From: an uncultured bacterium
GTDB lineage: Bacteria; Desulfobacterota; Binatia; HRBIN30; CADEER01
DNA: 40,105 bases
Assembly: GCA_902826395.1 (NCBI GenBank)
Contig: CADEER010000031.1
Location: 1-40,105, forward strand
Reading direction: 5' to 3'
Shown here: positions 25,964 through 33,095 of the stretch, one piece after another
Numbering within the stretch: the first letter of the stretch is position 1
How the letters are laid out: every line of letters begins with the position of its first letter
The notes under the pieces: model-generated
What the model was told of the DNA's origin: nothing
The model's database searches: none
The model's input: only the letters and a program-made list of their open reading frames with translations
Program-made: the position numbers and the translations under genes

Positions 25964-27307
25964 ATGAAGCCTCTCGAGTCGATTCGCGGCTGGCTGGCGG
26001 AGCCTGTCGACAACATTCCGCTGCTCCTTTTTCGCGCCTGGCTCGGTTTGCTGCTGTTTCTCGAGGGGGTGGGCGCCATTGCGACGGGTTGGGTGCGCGA
26101 AGTGTACGTCGACCCGGAGTACACGTTCCCGCACATGGGCTTCGGCTGGTTGCAGCACGTTCTGTCCGGGCCGCGCATGTACGCCTACTACGCGCTGATG
26201 TCGGTGCCGGGTTTTCTGGTGATGATCGGCGCCTGGTTCCGCCCGGCAGTTACCGCCTACGGGGTGATGTGGACCGGCGTCTATCTCGGCCAGACCACGA
26301 GCTACAACAACCACTACTACCTGATGATCCTTCTCTGCATGCTGATGTGGCTAACTCCTGCCAACGCCGACTTCTCGCTGGATGCAGAGCAGGGTCGCGT
26401 GCGTCGATCGGCGACGTGTCCGCGCTGGTGCATCGGCATCTTCGTGGCGTTGCTGTGGATCGTCTATTCGTACGCTGCGCTCGCCAAGCTCGATGCGGAC
26501 TGGTTGGCGGCGCGACCCGTGGAGATCTGGCTGCGGGCGAAGGAGAACTATCCGATCCTCGGACCACTCTACGCGCAGCCGTGGCTCAAGTGGTTCGTCG
26601 TGTACGGCGGTATCCTTTTCGACGGGTTGATCGTGCCGCTGCTGTTGTGGCGACGCACGCGTTGGCTGGCGGTAGGACTCTCGATCGTCTTTCACCTCTT
26701 CAACTCGTACACGTTCGGTATCGGCGTGTTCCCCTACATGATGCTGGCGTCTCTGGTGCTGTTCTTTCCCGGCGAGCCGATCCGGCGCTGGCTGCGCACG
26801 ACCTCTGTGGGGCGCTATCTGGCGGCCCCCGGCATTTCACGTGCGGAACCGACGCTGAGCGCCGCGAGCAAGGCGTTCTTGACGGTGTTCTTTGTGCTGC
26901 AAGTCCTCTTGCCGCTGCGGCATCATCTCTATCCAGGCAACTCGCACTGGACTGAAGAAGGTCACCGGATGTCGTGGCACATGATGCTGCGCACCAAATC
27001 GGGCAGCGCGGTGATGCGGGTAGTCGACCGGGACAGCGGTGAGACCAAGCGCGTCTATCCGCGGCAGATTTTGAGCGCGAAGCAGGCGGCGCGGGTGGCG
27101 ACGCGGCCAGACATGTTGTGGCGTTTCAGCCGCCATCTGCGCGAACGCGCCGAGCGCGAGGGCCGCGACGTGGCGGTCTACGCCGACACCCAGGTCAGTC
27201 TGAATGGCCGCCCGGCTCAACCGCTCGTCGATTCGCAGATCGACCTTTCACGCGCTCCATGGACATGGTTCTCCCCGCTGCCGTGGCTGGTGCAGCTGCG
27301 CGAGTGA
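25964..27307 (+). CDS. HTTM / vitamin K-dependent gamma-carboxylase-like membrane protein
   Basis: The 447-residue protein is a bacterial relative of gamma-glutamyl carboxylase (GGCX), which uses reduced vitamin K, CO2 and O2 to carboxylate glutamates on secreted proteins. Matching regions are SYNNHYYLMILL (residues 113-124; human SWNNHSYL), YSYAALAKLDADWL (human AGVKKLDADW; Lys175 here equals the catalytic base Lys218), FHLFNSYTFGIGVFPYMMLA (243-262), and a late NSHWTEEGHRMSWHMMLR (326-343; human YNNWTNGLYGYSWDMMVH). Several hydrophobic segments occupy the first ~320 residues, followed by a soluble C-terminal part that is much shorter than in GGCX. Carboxylase activity is inference; many HTTM proteins lack it, but the lysine is kept. 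No VKOR-like gene is seen. Confidence 0.85.
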   Translation: MKPLESIRGWLAEPVDNIPLLLFRAWLGLLLFLEGVGAIATGWVREVYVDPEYTFPHMGFGWLQHVLSGPRMYAYYALMSVPGFLVMIGAWFRPAVTAYGVMWTGVYLGQTTSYNNHYYLMILLCMLMWLTPANADFSLDAEQGRVRRSATCPRWCIGIFVALLWIVYSYAALAKLDADWLAARPVEIWLRAKENYPILGPLYAQPWLKWFVVYGGILFDGLIVPLLLWRRTRWLAVGLSIVFHLFNSYTFGIGVFPYMMLASLVLFFPGEPIRRWLRTTSVGRYLAAPGISRAEPTLSAASKAFLTVFFVLQVLLPLRHHLYPGNSHWTEEGHRMSWHMMLRTKSGSAVMRVVDRDSGETKRVYPRQILSAKQAARVATRPDMLWRFSRHLRERAEREGRDVAVYADTQVSLNGRPAQPLVDSQIDLSRAPWTWFSPLPWLVQLRE

Positions 27308-27319
27308 GATTCCGCCAGT

Positions 27320-27337
27320 GGTCTGCATGGACAGACC
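27320..27337. other. Small hairpin after the carboxylase-like gene
   Basis: GGTCTG (27320-27325) and CAGACC (27332-27337) form a 6-bp stem with a 6-nt loop, 12 nt after the stop codon. Without a T run it is at best a weak terminator or an mRNA-end structure before the next small gene. Confidence 0.35.
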
Positions 27338-27379
27338 GTTCCATGGTCGTCTATCGTGACGCCAGCCTACGGAGGAGCC

Positions 27380-27667
27380 ATGACCACCGCGACCAAACTC
27401 TCTGCTCTGATCACTTCCCTCGCATTGGTGTTCTCACTGCTGAGTCCGCCGCGAGCCAACGCGCTGAGTGACGACGGGGAGATCGCGCTCTGGGTAGTGG
27501 GTGGGATCGTATTGTTCGTCGGCGCGATCATGGTGGGCACCCTCCTGACACGCGACGAGTCGAAGATGATGCTCGTTGAGGCGCCGCCGGAGGCTGGTGA
27601 AGGCCGGGTCGCTTTCGGTCTCGATTGTGCGACTTCCGACGGCCGCCCTGCAGTGGTCTGCTGGTAG
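27380..27667 (+). CDS. Small exported or membrane protein, unknown
   Basis: This 95-residue protein has a signal peptide-like start (KLSALITSLALVFSLLSPP, likely cleavage after ANA), a second hydrophobic stretch IALWVVGGIVLFVGAIMVGT, and a short soluble tail containing two cysteines. ATG 27380 is preceded by GGAGGAG (27371-27377). I recognise no family. It sits between the carboxylase-like and dehydrogenase genes and could be part of the same transcript. A role as carboxylase substrate cannot be supported: its tail has only a few glutamates. Confidence 0.6.
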   Translation: MTTATKLSALITSLALVFSLLSPPRANALSDDGEIALWVVGGIVLFVGAIMVGTLLTRDESKMMLVEAPPEAGEGRVAFGLDCATSDGRPAVVCW

Positions 27668-27679
27668 GCTAGGCTCGGC

Positions 27680-29110
27680 ATGGTCGAGCGCCGTGTCGAT
27701 GTAGCTGTCATCGGGGCCGGGACGGCCGGGATCACGGCACACCGCGAAGTCGTGCGGGCAGGGCGCTCGGTCGTGATGATCGAGGACGGCCCATACGGTA
27801 CAACCTGCGCGCGGGTCGGCTGCATGCCGTCGAAACTGCTGATTGCCGCCGCGGACCTCGCGCACGACATCGGGCGGGCCGAAGAGTTCGGCGTGCGAGC
27901 CGGCGAGCTGGTGGTGGATGGACGCGCGGTGCTGGGGCGCGTGCGACGCTTGCGGGACGGCTTCGTATCGTCGGTGCTCGACGCGATGGAGAAAATTCCC
28001 GCGGATCAGAAGATCCGAGGGCGCGCCCGCTTCATCGAGCCGACTGTGATCGATGTCGGTGGCCACACCAGAGTGGAGGCTGATGCGGTCGTCGTTGCGA
28101 CCGGTTCGCGCCCGATTGTCCCCGACGGGTTGAAGTCGGCAGGATCGCGCGTCCTGACCAGCGACGAGATCTTCGAGATCGAGACCCTTCCGCGGTCGGC
28201 GGCGGTCGTCGGTGCGGGGATCATCGGCCTGGAGATCGGTCAGGCGTTGCAAAGGCTGGGTGTCCGCACATCCTTTTTCTCGGTCTCGGAGAGACTCGGG
28301 CAAACGACGGATCCGGAAGTGAGTCGAGTGGTGCGCGAAGTGCTGAGCCGCGAGCTCGATCTGCACCTCGGGGTTACGGTCGAAGCGGAGCTCGGCGGTG
28401 AGGGTTGCATCGTCCGGTGGCATGGGCCGCACGGTGATGGCGGCGAGGAAACCTTCGAGATCGTGATCGCCGCTGCCGGCCGCCGTCCCAACCTCGCCGA
28501 CCTCGACTTGGACCGCTGCGGGGTCGAGTTGGACGAACGCGGCATTCCGCGCTTCGACCCGCGAACGATGCAGTGCTCGTCGACTTCGATCTTCATCGCC
28601 GGCGATGCGAACGGCTCGCGGCCGTTGCTTCACGAAGCGAGCGACGAGGGGCACATCGCCGGGGCAAACGCGGCCCGCTATCCCGACGTTCGCGCTCAGG
28701 TTCGCCGCACGCCGTTGAGCGTGACCTTCACCGATCCGCAGATGGCCGTCGTCGGGTGTGCGTACCGCGAGCTCGATCTCGACCAGGTCGAGATCGGCCA
28801 GGTGCGCTATGAGGATCAGGGACGGGCTCGCGTTATGGGCAAGAACGCTGGCGTCGTGCGCGTGTATGCGCGGCGCGAGTGTGGCACTTTGGTTGGCGCC
28901 GAGATGTTCGGCCCGCGCGTCGAGAACACCGCCCACCTGCTGGCTTGGTCGGTCCAGTCTCAGATGAGTGTCGAGCGGGCTTTGGAGATGCCCTTCTATC
29001 ATCCGGTGGTAGAGGAAGGACTCCGAACGGCGCTGCGCGACCTGGGCAGCCGGTTGCGAGTATGTCGCGCACCGCGTAGCGGGGACATGGAATGCGGTCC
29101 CGGAACTTGA
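27680..29110 (+). CDS. Dihydrolipoamide dehydrogenase-like FAD/NAD(P) disulfide reductase
   Basis: The 476-residue flavoprotein has an N-terminal FAD motif VAVIGAGTAG, the redox-active disulfide Cys43/Cys48 (TTCARVGCMPSK), an ATGSRP motif, an NAD motif VVGAGIIGLEIG, the FAD-binding IAGDANG, and the C-terminal dimer-interface MPFYHPVVEEGL with the base histidine. Family members transfer electrons between NAD(H) and lipoamide or another disulfide. It is not next to 2-oxoacid dehydrogenase or glycine-cleavage genes, so its partner is unknown. The C terminus extends beyond the usual end and contains two extra cysteines (VCRAPRSGDMEC). The DUF420 gene starts 4 nt later. Confidence 0.88.
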   Translation: MVERRVDVAVIGAGTAGITAHREVVRAGRSVVMIEDGPYGTTCARVGCMPSKLLIAAADLAHDIGRAEEFGVRAGELVVDGRAVLGRVRRLRDGFVSSVLDAMEKIPADQKIRGRARFIEPTVIDVGGHTRVEADAVVVATGSRPIVPDGLKSAGSRVLTSDEIFEIETLPRSAAVVGAGIIGLEIGQALQRLGVRTSFFSVSERLGQTTDPEVSRVVREVLSRELDLHLGVTVEAELGGEGCIVRWHGPHGDGGEETFEIVIAAAGRRPNLADLDLDRCGVELDERGIPRFDPRTMQCSSTSIFIAGDANGSRPLLHEASDEGHIAGANAARYPDVRAQVRRTPLSVTFTDPQMAVVGCAYRELDLDQVEIGQVRYEDQGRARVMGKNAGVVRVYARRECGTLVGAEMFGPRVENTAHLLAWSVQSQMSVERALEMPFYHPVVEEGLRTALRDLGSRLRVCRAPRSGDMECGPGT

Positions 29111-29114
29111 AGCG

Positions 29115-29540
29115 ATGATCTCACTGCAGAACCTCACCGTTGCCAGCACTTCGTGCATCGTGCTCAGCGGCATCAGCTTACTGATCGGGTGGTACTTCAT
29201 CCGCCGCAAGCGGATCGACGCGCACCGCACTGCGATGCTCTTGGCTTCGTCGTTCGCAGCGCTTTTCCTGGTCTTCTACGTAACCCGCTGGGCGCTCTAC
29301 GGCTCGAAGCCGTTCCCGGGCGACGGCGGGTGGAAGGTGTTCTACTTCGCCAATCTGGTTCCCCATATCATTCTCGCCATGGTGCTGGCGCCCCTGGTGA
29401 TTCGCCTGCTCGACCTCGCGCTGCGGCGGCGCGACTATCCATCGCACCGACGTCTCGCCCGCTACGTGTTGCCGATGTGGCTCTATGTGTCGGCGTCGGG
29501 ATGGCTCATCTATTACCTGCTCTACGTGAAGCAGTACTGA
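29115..29540 (+). CDS. DUF420 membrane protein
   Basis: A 141-residue protein with four hydrophobic segments and the DUF420 pattern: DAHRTAMLLASSFAALFLVF, YFANLVPHIILAMVLAPLV, HRRLARYVLPMWLYVSASGW and a final YYLLYVKQY. The three membrane-associated histidines and the spacing fit the family. DUF420 proteins are often found near cytochrome oxidase genes, and a staphylococcal member (CtaM) is needed for oxidase function; no oxidase genes are present here. It follows the dehydrogenase gene by 4 nt. Confidence 0.82.
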   Translation: MISLQNLTVASTSCIVLSGISLLIGWYFIRRKRIDAHRTAMLLASSFAALFLVFYVTRWALYGSKPFPGDGGWKVFYFANLVPHIILAMVLAPLVIRLLDLALRRRDYPSHRRLARYVLPMWLYVSASGWLIYYLLYVKQY

Positions 29541-29578
29541 GCCGAGAAAAGAGCGAGAGAAGATATGCGCGACTTCGT

Positions 29579-30394
29579 ATGAAGCTCGAGGATCAAGTAG
29601 CGCTGGTGACGGGGGCAGGGTCGGGAATCGGTCGGGCGATCGCTTTGGCGTTGTCGGTCGAGGGAGCGCGCGTTGCGGTCAACGATCTGATCGACGAATC
29701 GGCCGAGGCGGTGGTGAAGGAGATTCGCGCGGCTGGCGGATTCGCCATGGCAGTGCCGGCGGATGTTGCCGACGGTCGCGCCGTGTTGAAGATGTTCACC
29801 CGGTTCCTCTCCGAGTGGGATCGGGTTGACGTGGTGGTCAACAATGCCGGAGCGCTCTTTCTGGAGCCGCACGTCGTCACCAACATGCAGGCACAAGCGG
29901 CGGAACGCGCTGCCGGTGGTCCGGTCCGGACCCCTCTCGAGGCGACGCGGACGATCGAGGATGGAGTTTGGAGGCGCACATTTGCCATCCACGTCGACGG
30001 AACCTTTCACTGCACGCGGGAAGCATTGAAGGTGATGGAGGTGCGGAGGTCGGGGCGGATCATCAACATGGCGTCGATCGCCGGAATCGGCGGTCTCGCC
30101 GGCTCTCCCGACTACAGTGCCGCCAAGGCGGCGGTCATCGGCTTCACCAAGGCGGTGGCTCGCGAGGTTGCGCATCTCGGGATCCGGGTCAACGCCATCG
30201 CCCCTGGATTTGTAGACACGCCGCTGCTGGCTGATTTGCCGGCGTCGGTGCGAGCTGCGATCCTCGCCCAAACACCGTGCGGTCGCTTGGGGACGGTGGA
30301 GGAGATTGCTGCCGCGGCACTGTTCTTGGCGGACGATAGGTCCGACTTCATGACCGGCCAGGTGTTGAGTCCGAACGGTGGCTACTCAATGTAG
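29579..30394 (+). CDS. Short-chain dehydrogenase/reductase (SDR)
   Basis: The 271-residue classical SDR has VTGAGSGIGRA (cofactor glycine motif), NNAG, catalytic Ser in NMASIAG, YSAAK (Tyr and Lys) and APGFVDTPL. A roughly 30-residue insertion (NMQAQAAERAAGGPVRTPL region) sits after NNAG. It probably oxidises or reduces an alcohol, sterol or fatty-acyl substrate with NAD(P). ATG 29579 overlaps the stop of a five-codon open frame (29565-29582), so translation may be re-initiated. It belongs to the run of plus-strand genes from 25964. Confidence 0.87.
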   Translation: MKLEDQVALVTGAGSGIGRAIALALSVEGARVAVNDLIDESAEAVVKEIRAAGGFAMAVPADVADGRAVLKMFTRFLSEWDRVDVVVNNAGALFLEPHVVTNMQAQAAERAAGGPVRTPLEATRTIEDGVWRRTFAIHVDGTFHCTREALKVMEVRRSGRIINMASIAGIGGLAGSPDYSAAKAAVIGFTKAVAREVAHLGIRVNAIAPGFVDTPLLADLPASVRAAILAQTPCGRLGTVEEIAAAALFLADDRSDFMTGQVLSPNGGYSM

Positions 30395-30428
30395 AGGAGG
30401 CCGATCGCAAGTGCCTCAGAAGAAGCGA

Positions 30429-30458
30429 GGTAAGGGTTATTACCTAGATCGAGCCCTT
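30429..30458 (+). promoter_or_regulatory. Possible structured leader upstream of the cold-shock gene
   Basis: In the 119-nt gap before the cold-shock gene, GGTAA (30429-30433) pairs with TTACC (30440-30444), while AAGGG (30432-30436) can pair instead with CCCTT (30454-30458). The two stems are mutually exclusive. Cold-shock mRNAs often have leaders with temperature-dependent folds, so this may be one; that is inference. Confidence 0.3.
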
Positions 30459-30513
30459 GCCTGACGTGGGCGGATTTTGCTACCTGCTCAGCGCACAACG
30501 AAGGGGCACTGAA

Positions 30514-30714
30514 ATGCCGCAGGGAACCGTCAAGTGGTTCAACAACGAGAAGGGCTACGGTTTCATTACCATGGAAGGCGGCGATGACGTATTCGTCCAT
30601 TACAGCGCCATTGCCGGCGACGGGTTTCGCACGCTTCACGAGGGGCAGCGCGTAGAGTTCGAAGTTTCGCAGGGCCAGAAGGGCCTGCAGGCGAGCAACG
30701 TCACGAAGCTCTGA
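30514..30714 (+). CDS. Cold-shock domain protein (CspA family)
   Basis: A 66-residue single cold-shock domain that binds single-stranded RNA or DNA. It opens with [15 protein letters not shown] (RNP1) and has DVFVHYSAI (RNP2) and a final [11 protein letters not shown] 30514 gives the normal CspA length and has AAGGGG upstream (30501-30506). It stands alone between an SDR gene and the convergent desaturase gene; a 6-bp hairpin (30736-30752) after the stop lacks a T run. Confidence 0.95.
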   Translation: MPQGTVKWFNNEKGYGFITMEGGDDVFVHYSAIAGDGFRTLHEGQRVEFEVSQGQKGLQASNVTKL

Positions 30715-30798
30715 CTCGCCTTCCCGGTGACTCGATCGCACGCGGTGTGCGAGGAGCGACAACCGCGTTATTGGGGCGGCGGCATTCGAGAGGCGAGT

Positions 30799-31659
30799 CT
30801 ACTCGATTGCGGGCAGTGGAGTGACGGCCAACTCTCGTTCGAGCAAGCGCGACGGCGGTTGGATGAGGTCCCAGGTGACTCCGATCCACGACAGTGCCTT
30901 CAGCACGTAGAAAGTCGCGTCGATCTCCCACCAGAAGAAGCCCTGCCGCACGGAGTTCATGAAGCAGTGATGGTTGTTGTGCCACCCCTCGCCCATGGTC
31001 AACAGGGCGAGCCAGAGGTTGTTGCGGCTGGTGTCCATAGTCTCATAGCGCCTGGTGCCGTAGACGTGTGCTAGTGAGTTGATCATGAACGTCGCGTGCC
31101 ACAGCAGCGTGGTGCTGACGAAGAATCCCCAGACCAGCCAGCTCACGCCGCCGATCGCGAAAAGTGCCAGCGCCATCGCGACGGGCGGCACCAGAAAGTG
31201 CTCGTTGAGCCAGCGCAGCTCCGGATACTTGACGAGATCGGGGATGCGGTCGTACTGGGTCTCCTCGTGTTCGGGCGACAGGATCCAGCCGACGTGCGAC
31301 CACCAGAAGCCGCTCTGCAGGGGCGAGTGCAGGTCGCCTTCGAGATCGGAGAACTTGTGATGCTGGCGATGGTTGGCGGCCCACCACAGAACTCCTTTCT
31401 GAACCGAAAGTGTTCCGAGCACGGCGAGCACGAACTGGAACACGCGGCCAGTCTTGAAGCTGCGGTGGGAGAAGTAGCGGTGATAGCCCGCGGTGATGCC
31501 GAACATCCGGAGGAAGAACATCGCACAACAGACCGCTACGGCGCCCCAAGAAAACGGTGTGAAGAAGACCAGTACGCATGCGAAATGCACCCCCCAGAAA
31601 GGCAGCGAGACGATAGGGGTGTTTTTGAGCAGGCGTGACGAAATAACGGTATTGGGCAT
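30799..31659 (-). CDS. Acyl-CoA (stearoyl-type delta-9) desaturase
   Basis: The 286-residue membrane protein carries the three histidine boxes of the acyl-CoA desaturases: HRYFSH (60-65), HRQHH (97-101) and HNNHH (227-231), which hold a diiron centre. It would introduce a cis double bond into long-chain fatty acyl groups, adjusting membrane fluidity. ATG 31659 (MPNTVISS) has CGGAG just upstream; the frame to 31722 adds an unlikely Cys/Arg-rich start. It converges with the cold-shock gene, a suggestive but unproven pairing since both fit cold adaptation. The 219 bp to the divergent hemW gene hold both promoters, which I could not assign. Confidence 0.92.
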   Translation of the reverse strand: MPNTVISSRLLKNTPIVSLPFWGVHFACVLVFFTPFSWGAVAVCCAMFFLRMFGITAGYHRYFSHRSFKTGRVFQFVLAVLGTLSVQKGVLWWAANHRQHHKFSDLEGDLHSPLQSGFWWSHVGWILSPEHEETQYDRIPDLVKYPELRWLNEHFLVPPVAMALALFAIGGVSWLVWGFFVSTTLLWHATFMINSLAHVYGTRRYETMDTSRNNLWLALLTMGEGWHNNHHCFMNSVRQGFFWWEIDATFYVLKALSWIGVTWDLIQPPSRLLERELAVTPLPAIE

Positions 31660-31878
31660 GGAGACTCCGAGTTGGCGAAACTTGCGGAACGAGCATGAGC
31701 AAGATAGCCGCCCGCGTGTCACGGATTGGTCACCGAATGTCCATGCTTGGGTAAAACCTCTGTTCGCCGGTTATCCGTATCCGTCCGTTCGATGGATTAA
31801 GCACGGGCTTGCGTCGCGCGGAGTACTCGGCTTGATGGTCAGGTTCCCGACAGTTTCGTGCAGGCGCATTTCGATACC

Positions 31879-33015
31879 ATGAGTTTCTCTCTCTACGTCC
31901 ACATTCCGTATTGCGATTCAAAGTGCCCTTACTGCGACTTCAATTCGCACGCGGCGCGTCGATGGCCCGAGCAGCGTTACGTTGCGGCATTGCGGCGCGA
32001 GCTCGCCGTGGCCGCGGACGGTTCGCACTGGGGCGGGATGGTGCGCACGATCTTTTTCGGCGGTGGCACCCCCTCGCTGTTCGATCCGGCGTCGATCGCC
32101 GGCGTGCTCGAGGAGGTGCGCCGGCATTGGCAGCTGGCGCCTACCGTTGAGATTACGCTCGAGGCCAATCCCGGTACCGTCGACGAGGGTCGGTTGCGCG
32201 GATTTGCGGCGGCGGGAATCAATCGGTTGAGCTTCGGGGTCCAGTCGTTCCAACCAAAGATCCTCACGCTCCTGGGGCGGATTCACGACGGTCCGACCGC
32301 CATCCGTGCGGTCGGCGATGGGCAGCGCGCCGGGTTTGACAACATCAATGTCGACCTGATGTTCGCCGTTCCCGGCCAGAGTGTCGAAGCGTGGCGAGCC
32401 GATCTGCGACAGGCGATCGATCTCGGTACGGCGCATGTGTCCGCGTACAACCTGACGTTCGAAGAGGGCACGGCCTTCCATGCCATGCGCCGCCGCGGCG
32501 AGTTCGAGCCGCTTGGTGAGGACGTGGAGATCGCCATGTACGAGGCCACCGAGGACGCTCTGACGACGGCGGGCTTTCTGCGCTACGAGATCTCCAACTA
32601 TGCGCTGCCGGGGCGTGCCTGCCAGCACAACCTGAGTTACTGGCGCGCCTTGCCTTACCTCGGAATCGGCGCCGGTGCCCATTCCTTCTCTGCTGCTTCG
32701 ATGCGTCGTTGGAGCAATCAGCTCGGGCCGGAAGCGTATATGCACGCCGTCGAGGCTAGCGGCGGTGCAGCGGTTGGTCAGGAGATTCTTACGGCGCGCC
32801 AATTGCAAGGCGAGTTTGTGTTTCTGGGGCTGCGCTGTTGCGAGGGAATAGAGGTGTCCGAGTTCTCGGATAGATTCGGCGTCGACTTTGCCGTGGCATT
32901 TCCGCATTACCGCGATTTGCGGAAGGCCGGACTACTCGAGCAGCGCGGCGCCAACTGGCGGCTGACGGAACGTGGGCGAATGGTCTCCAACGAGGTCTTT
33001 GCGACTTTCGTGTGA
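31879..33015 (+). CDS. hemW: Radical SAM protein HemW (heme chaperone, formerly CPO-like)
   Basis: The 378-residue radical SAM protein starts MSFSLYVHIPYC and carries the cluster motif CDSKCPYC (Cys12, Cys16, Cys19) with the aromatic residue typical of HemN/HemW. GGGTPS binds SAM, and the HemW-specific HNLSYWRALPYLGIGAGAHS region is present, with a C-terminal winged-helix-like HemN_C domain. HemW binds heme and inserts it into respiratory proteins; it lacks HemN oxidase activity. ATG 31879 was chosen because it places the cysteine motif at the usual distance. Confidence 0.92.
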   Translation: MSFSLYVHIPYCDSKCPYCDFNSHAARRWPEQRYVAALRRELAVAADGSHWGGMVRTIFFGGGTPSLFDPASIAGVLEEVRRHWQLAPTVEITLEANPGTVDEGRLRGFAAAGINRLSFGVQSFQPKILTLLGRIHDGPTAIRAVGDGQRAGFDNINVDLMFAVPGQSVEAWRADLRQAIDLGTAHVSAYNLTFEEGTAFHAMRRRGEFEPLGEDVEIAMYEATEDALTTAGFLRYEISNYALPGRACQHNLSYWRALPYLGIGAGAHSFSAASMRRWSNQLGPEAYMHAVEASGGAAVGQEILTARQLQGEFVFLGLRCCEGIEVSEFSDRFGVDFAVAFPHYRDLRKAGLLEQRGANWRLTERGRMVSNEVFATFV

Positions 33016-33031
33016 CCGCGTTGGCTGCCGT

Positions 33032-33067
33032 CACCGGCGCTTGGTGGCGTCCACCCCTTCGCCGGTG
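33032..33067. terminator. Nested hairpin between convergent hemW and glycosyltransferase genes
   Basis: CACCGGCG (33032-33039) and CGCCGGTG (33060-33067) are a perfect 8-bp inverted repeat. Inside, GGTGG (33043-33047) and CCACC (33051-33055) form a second perfect stem with a three-base loop. It lies between two convergent stops, where a bidirectional terminator is expected, but has no T run. Confidence 0.5.
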
Positions 33068-33095
33068 GCGTTGTCGAGATCGACGAGCGAGGGCA

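Noticed and set aside
27380..27667. Small exported protein as gamma-carboxylase substrate
   Set aside because: No Glu-rich region or propeptide-like motif is visible, so the claim is not made as an annotation.
27434..29230. 598-residue antisense frame opposite the disulfide reductase
   Set aside because: No recognisable motifs, while the plus strand carries a complete flavoprotein.
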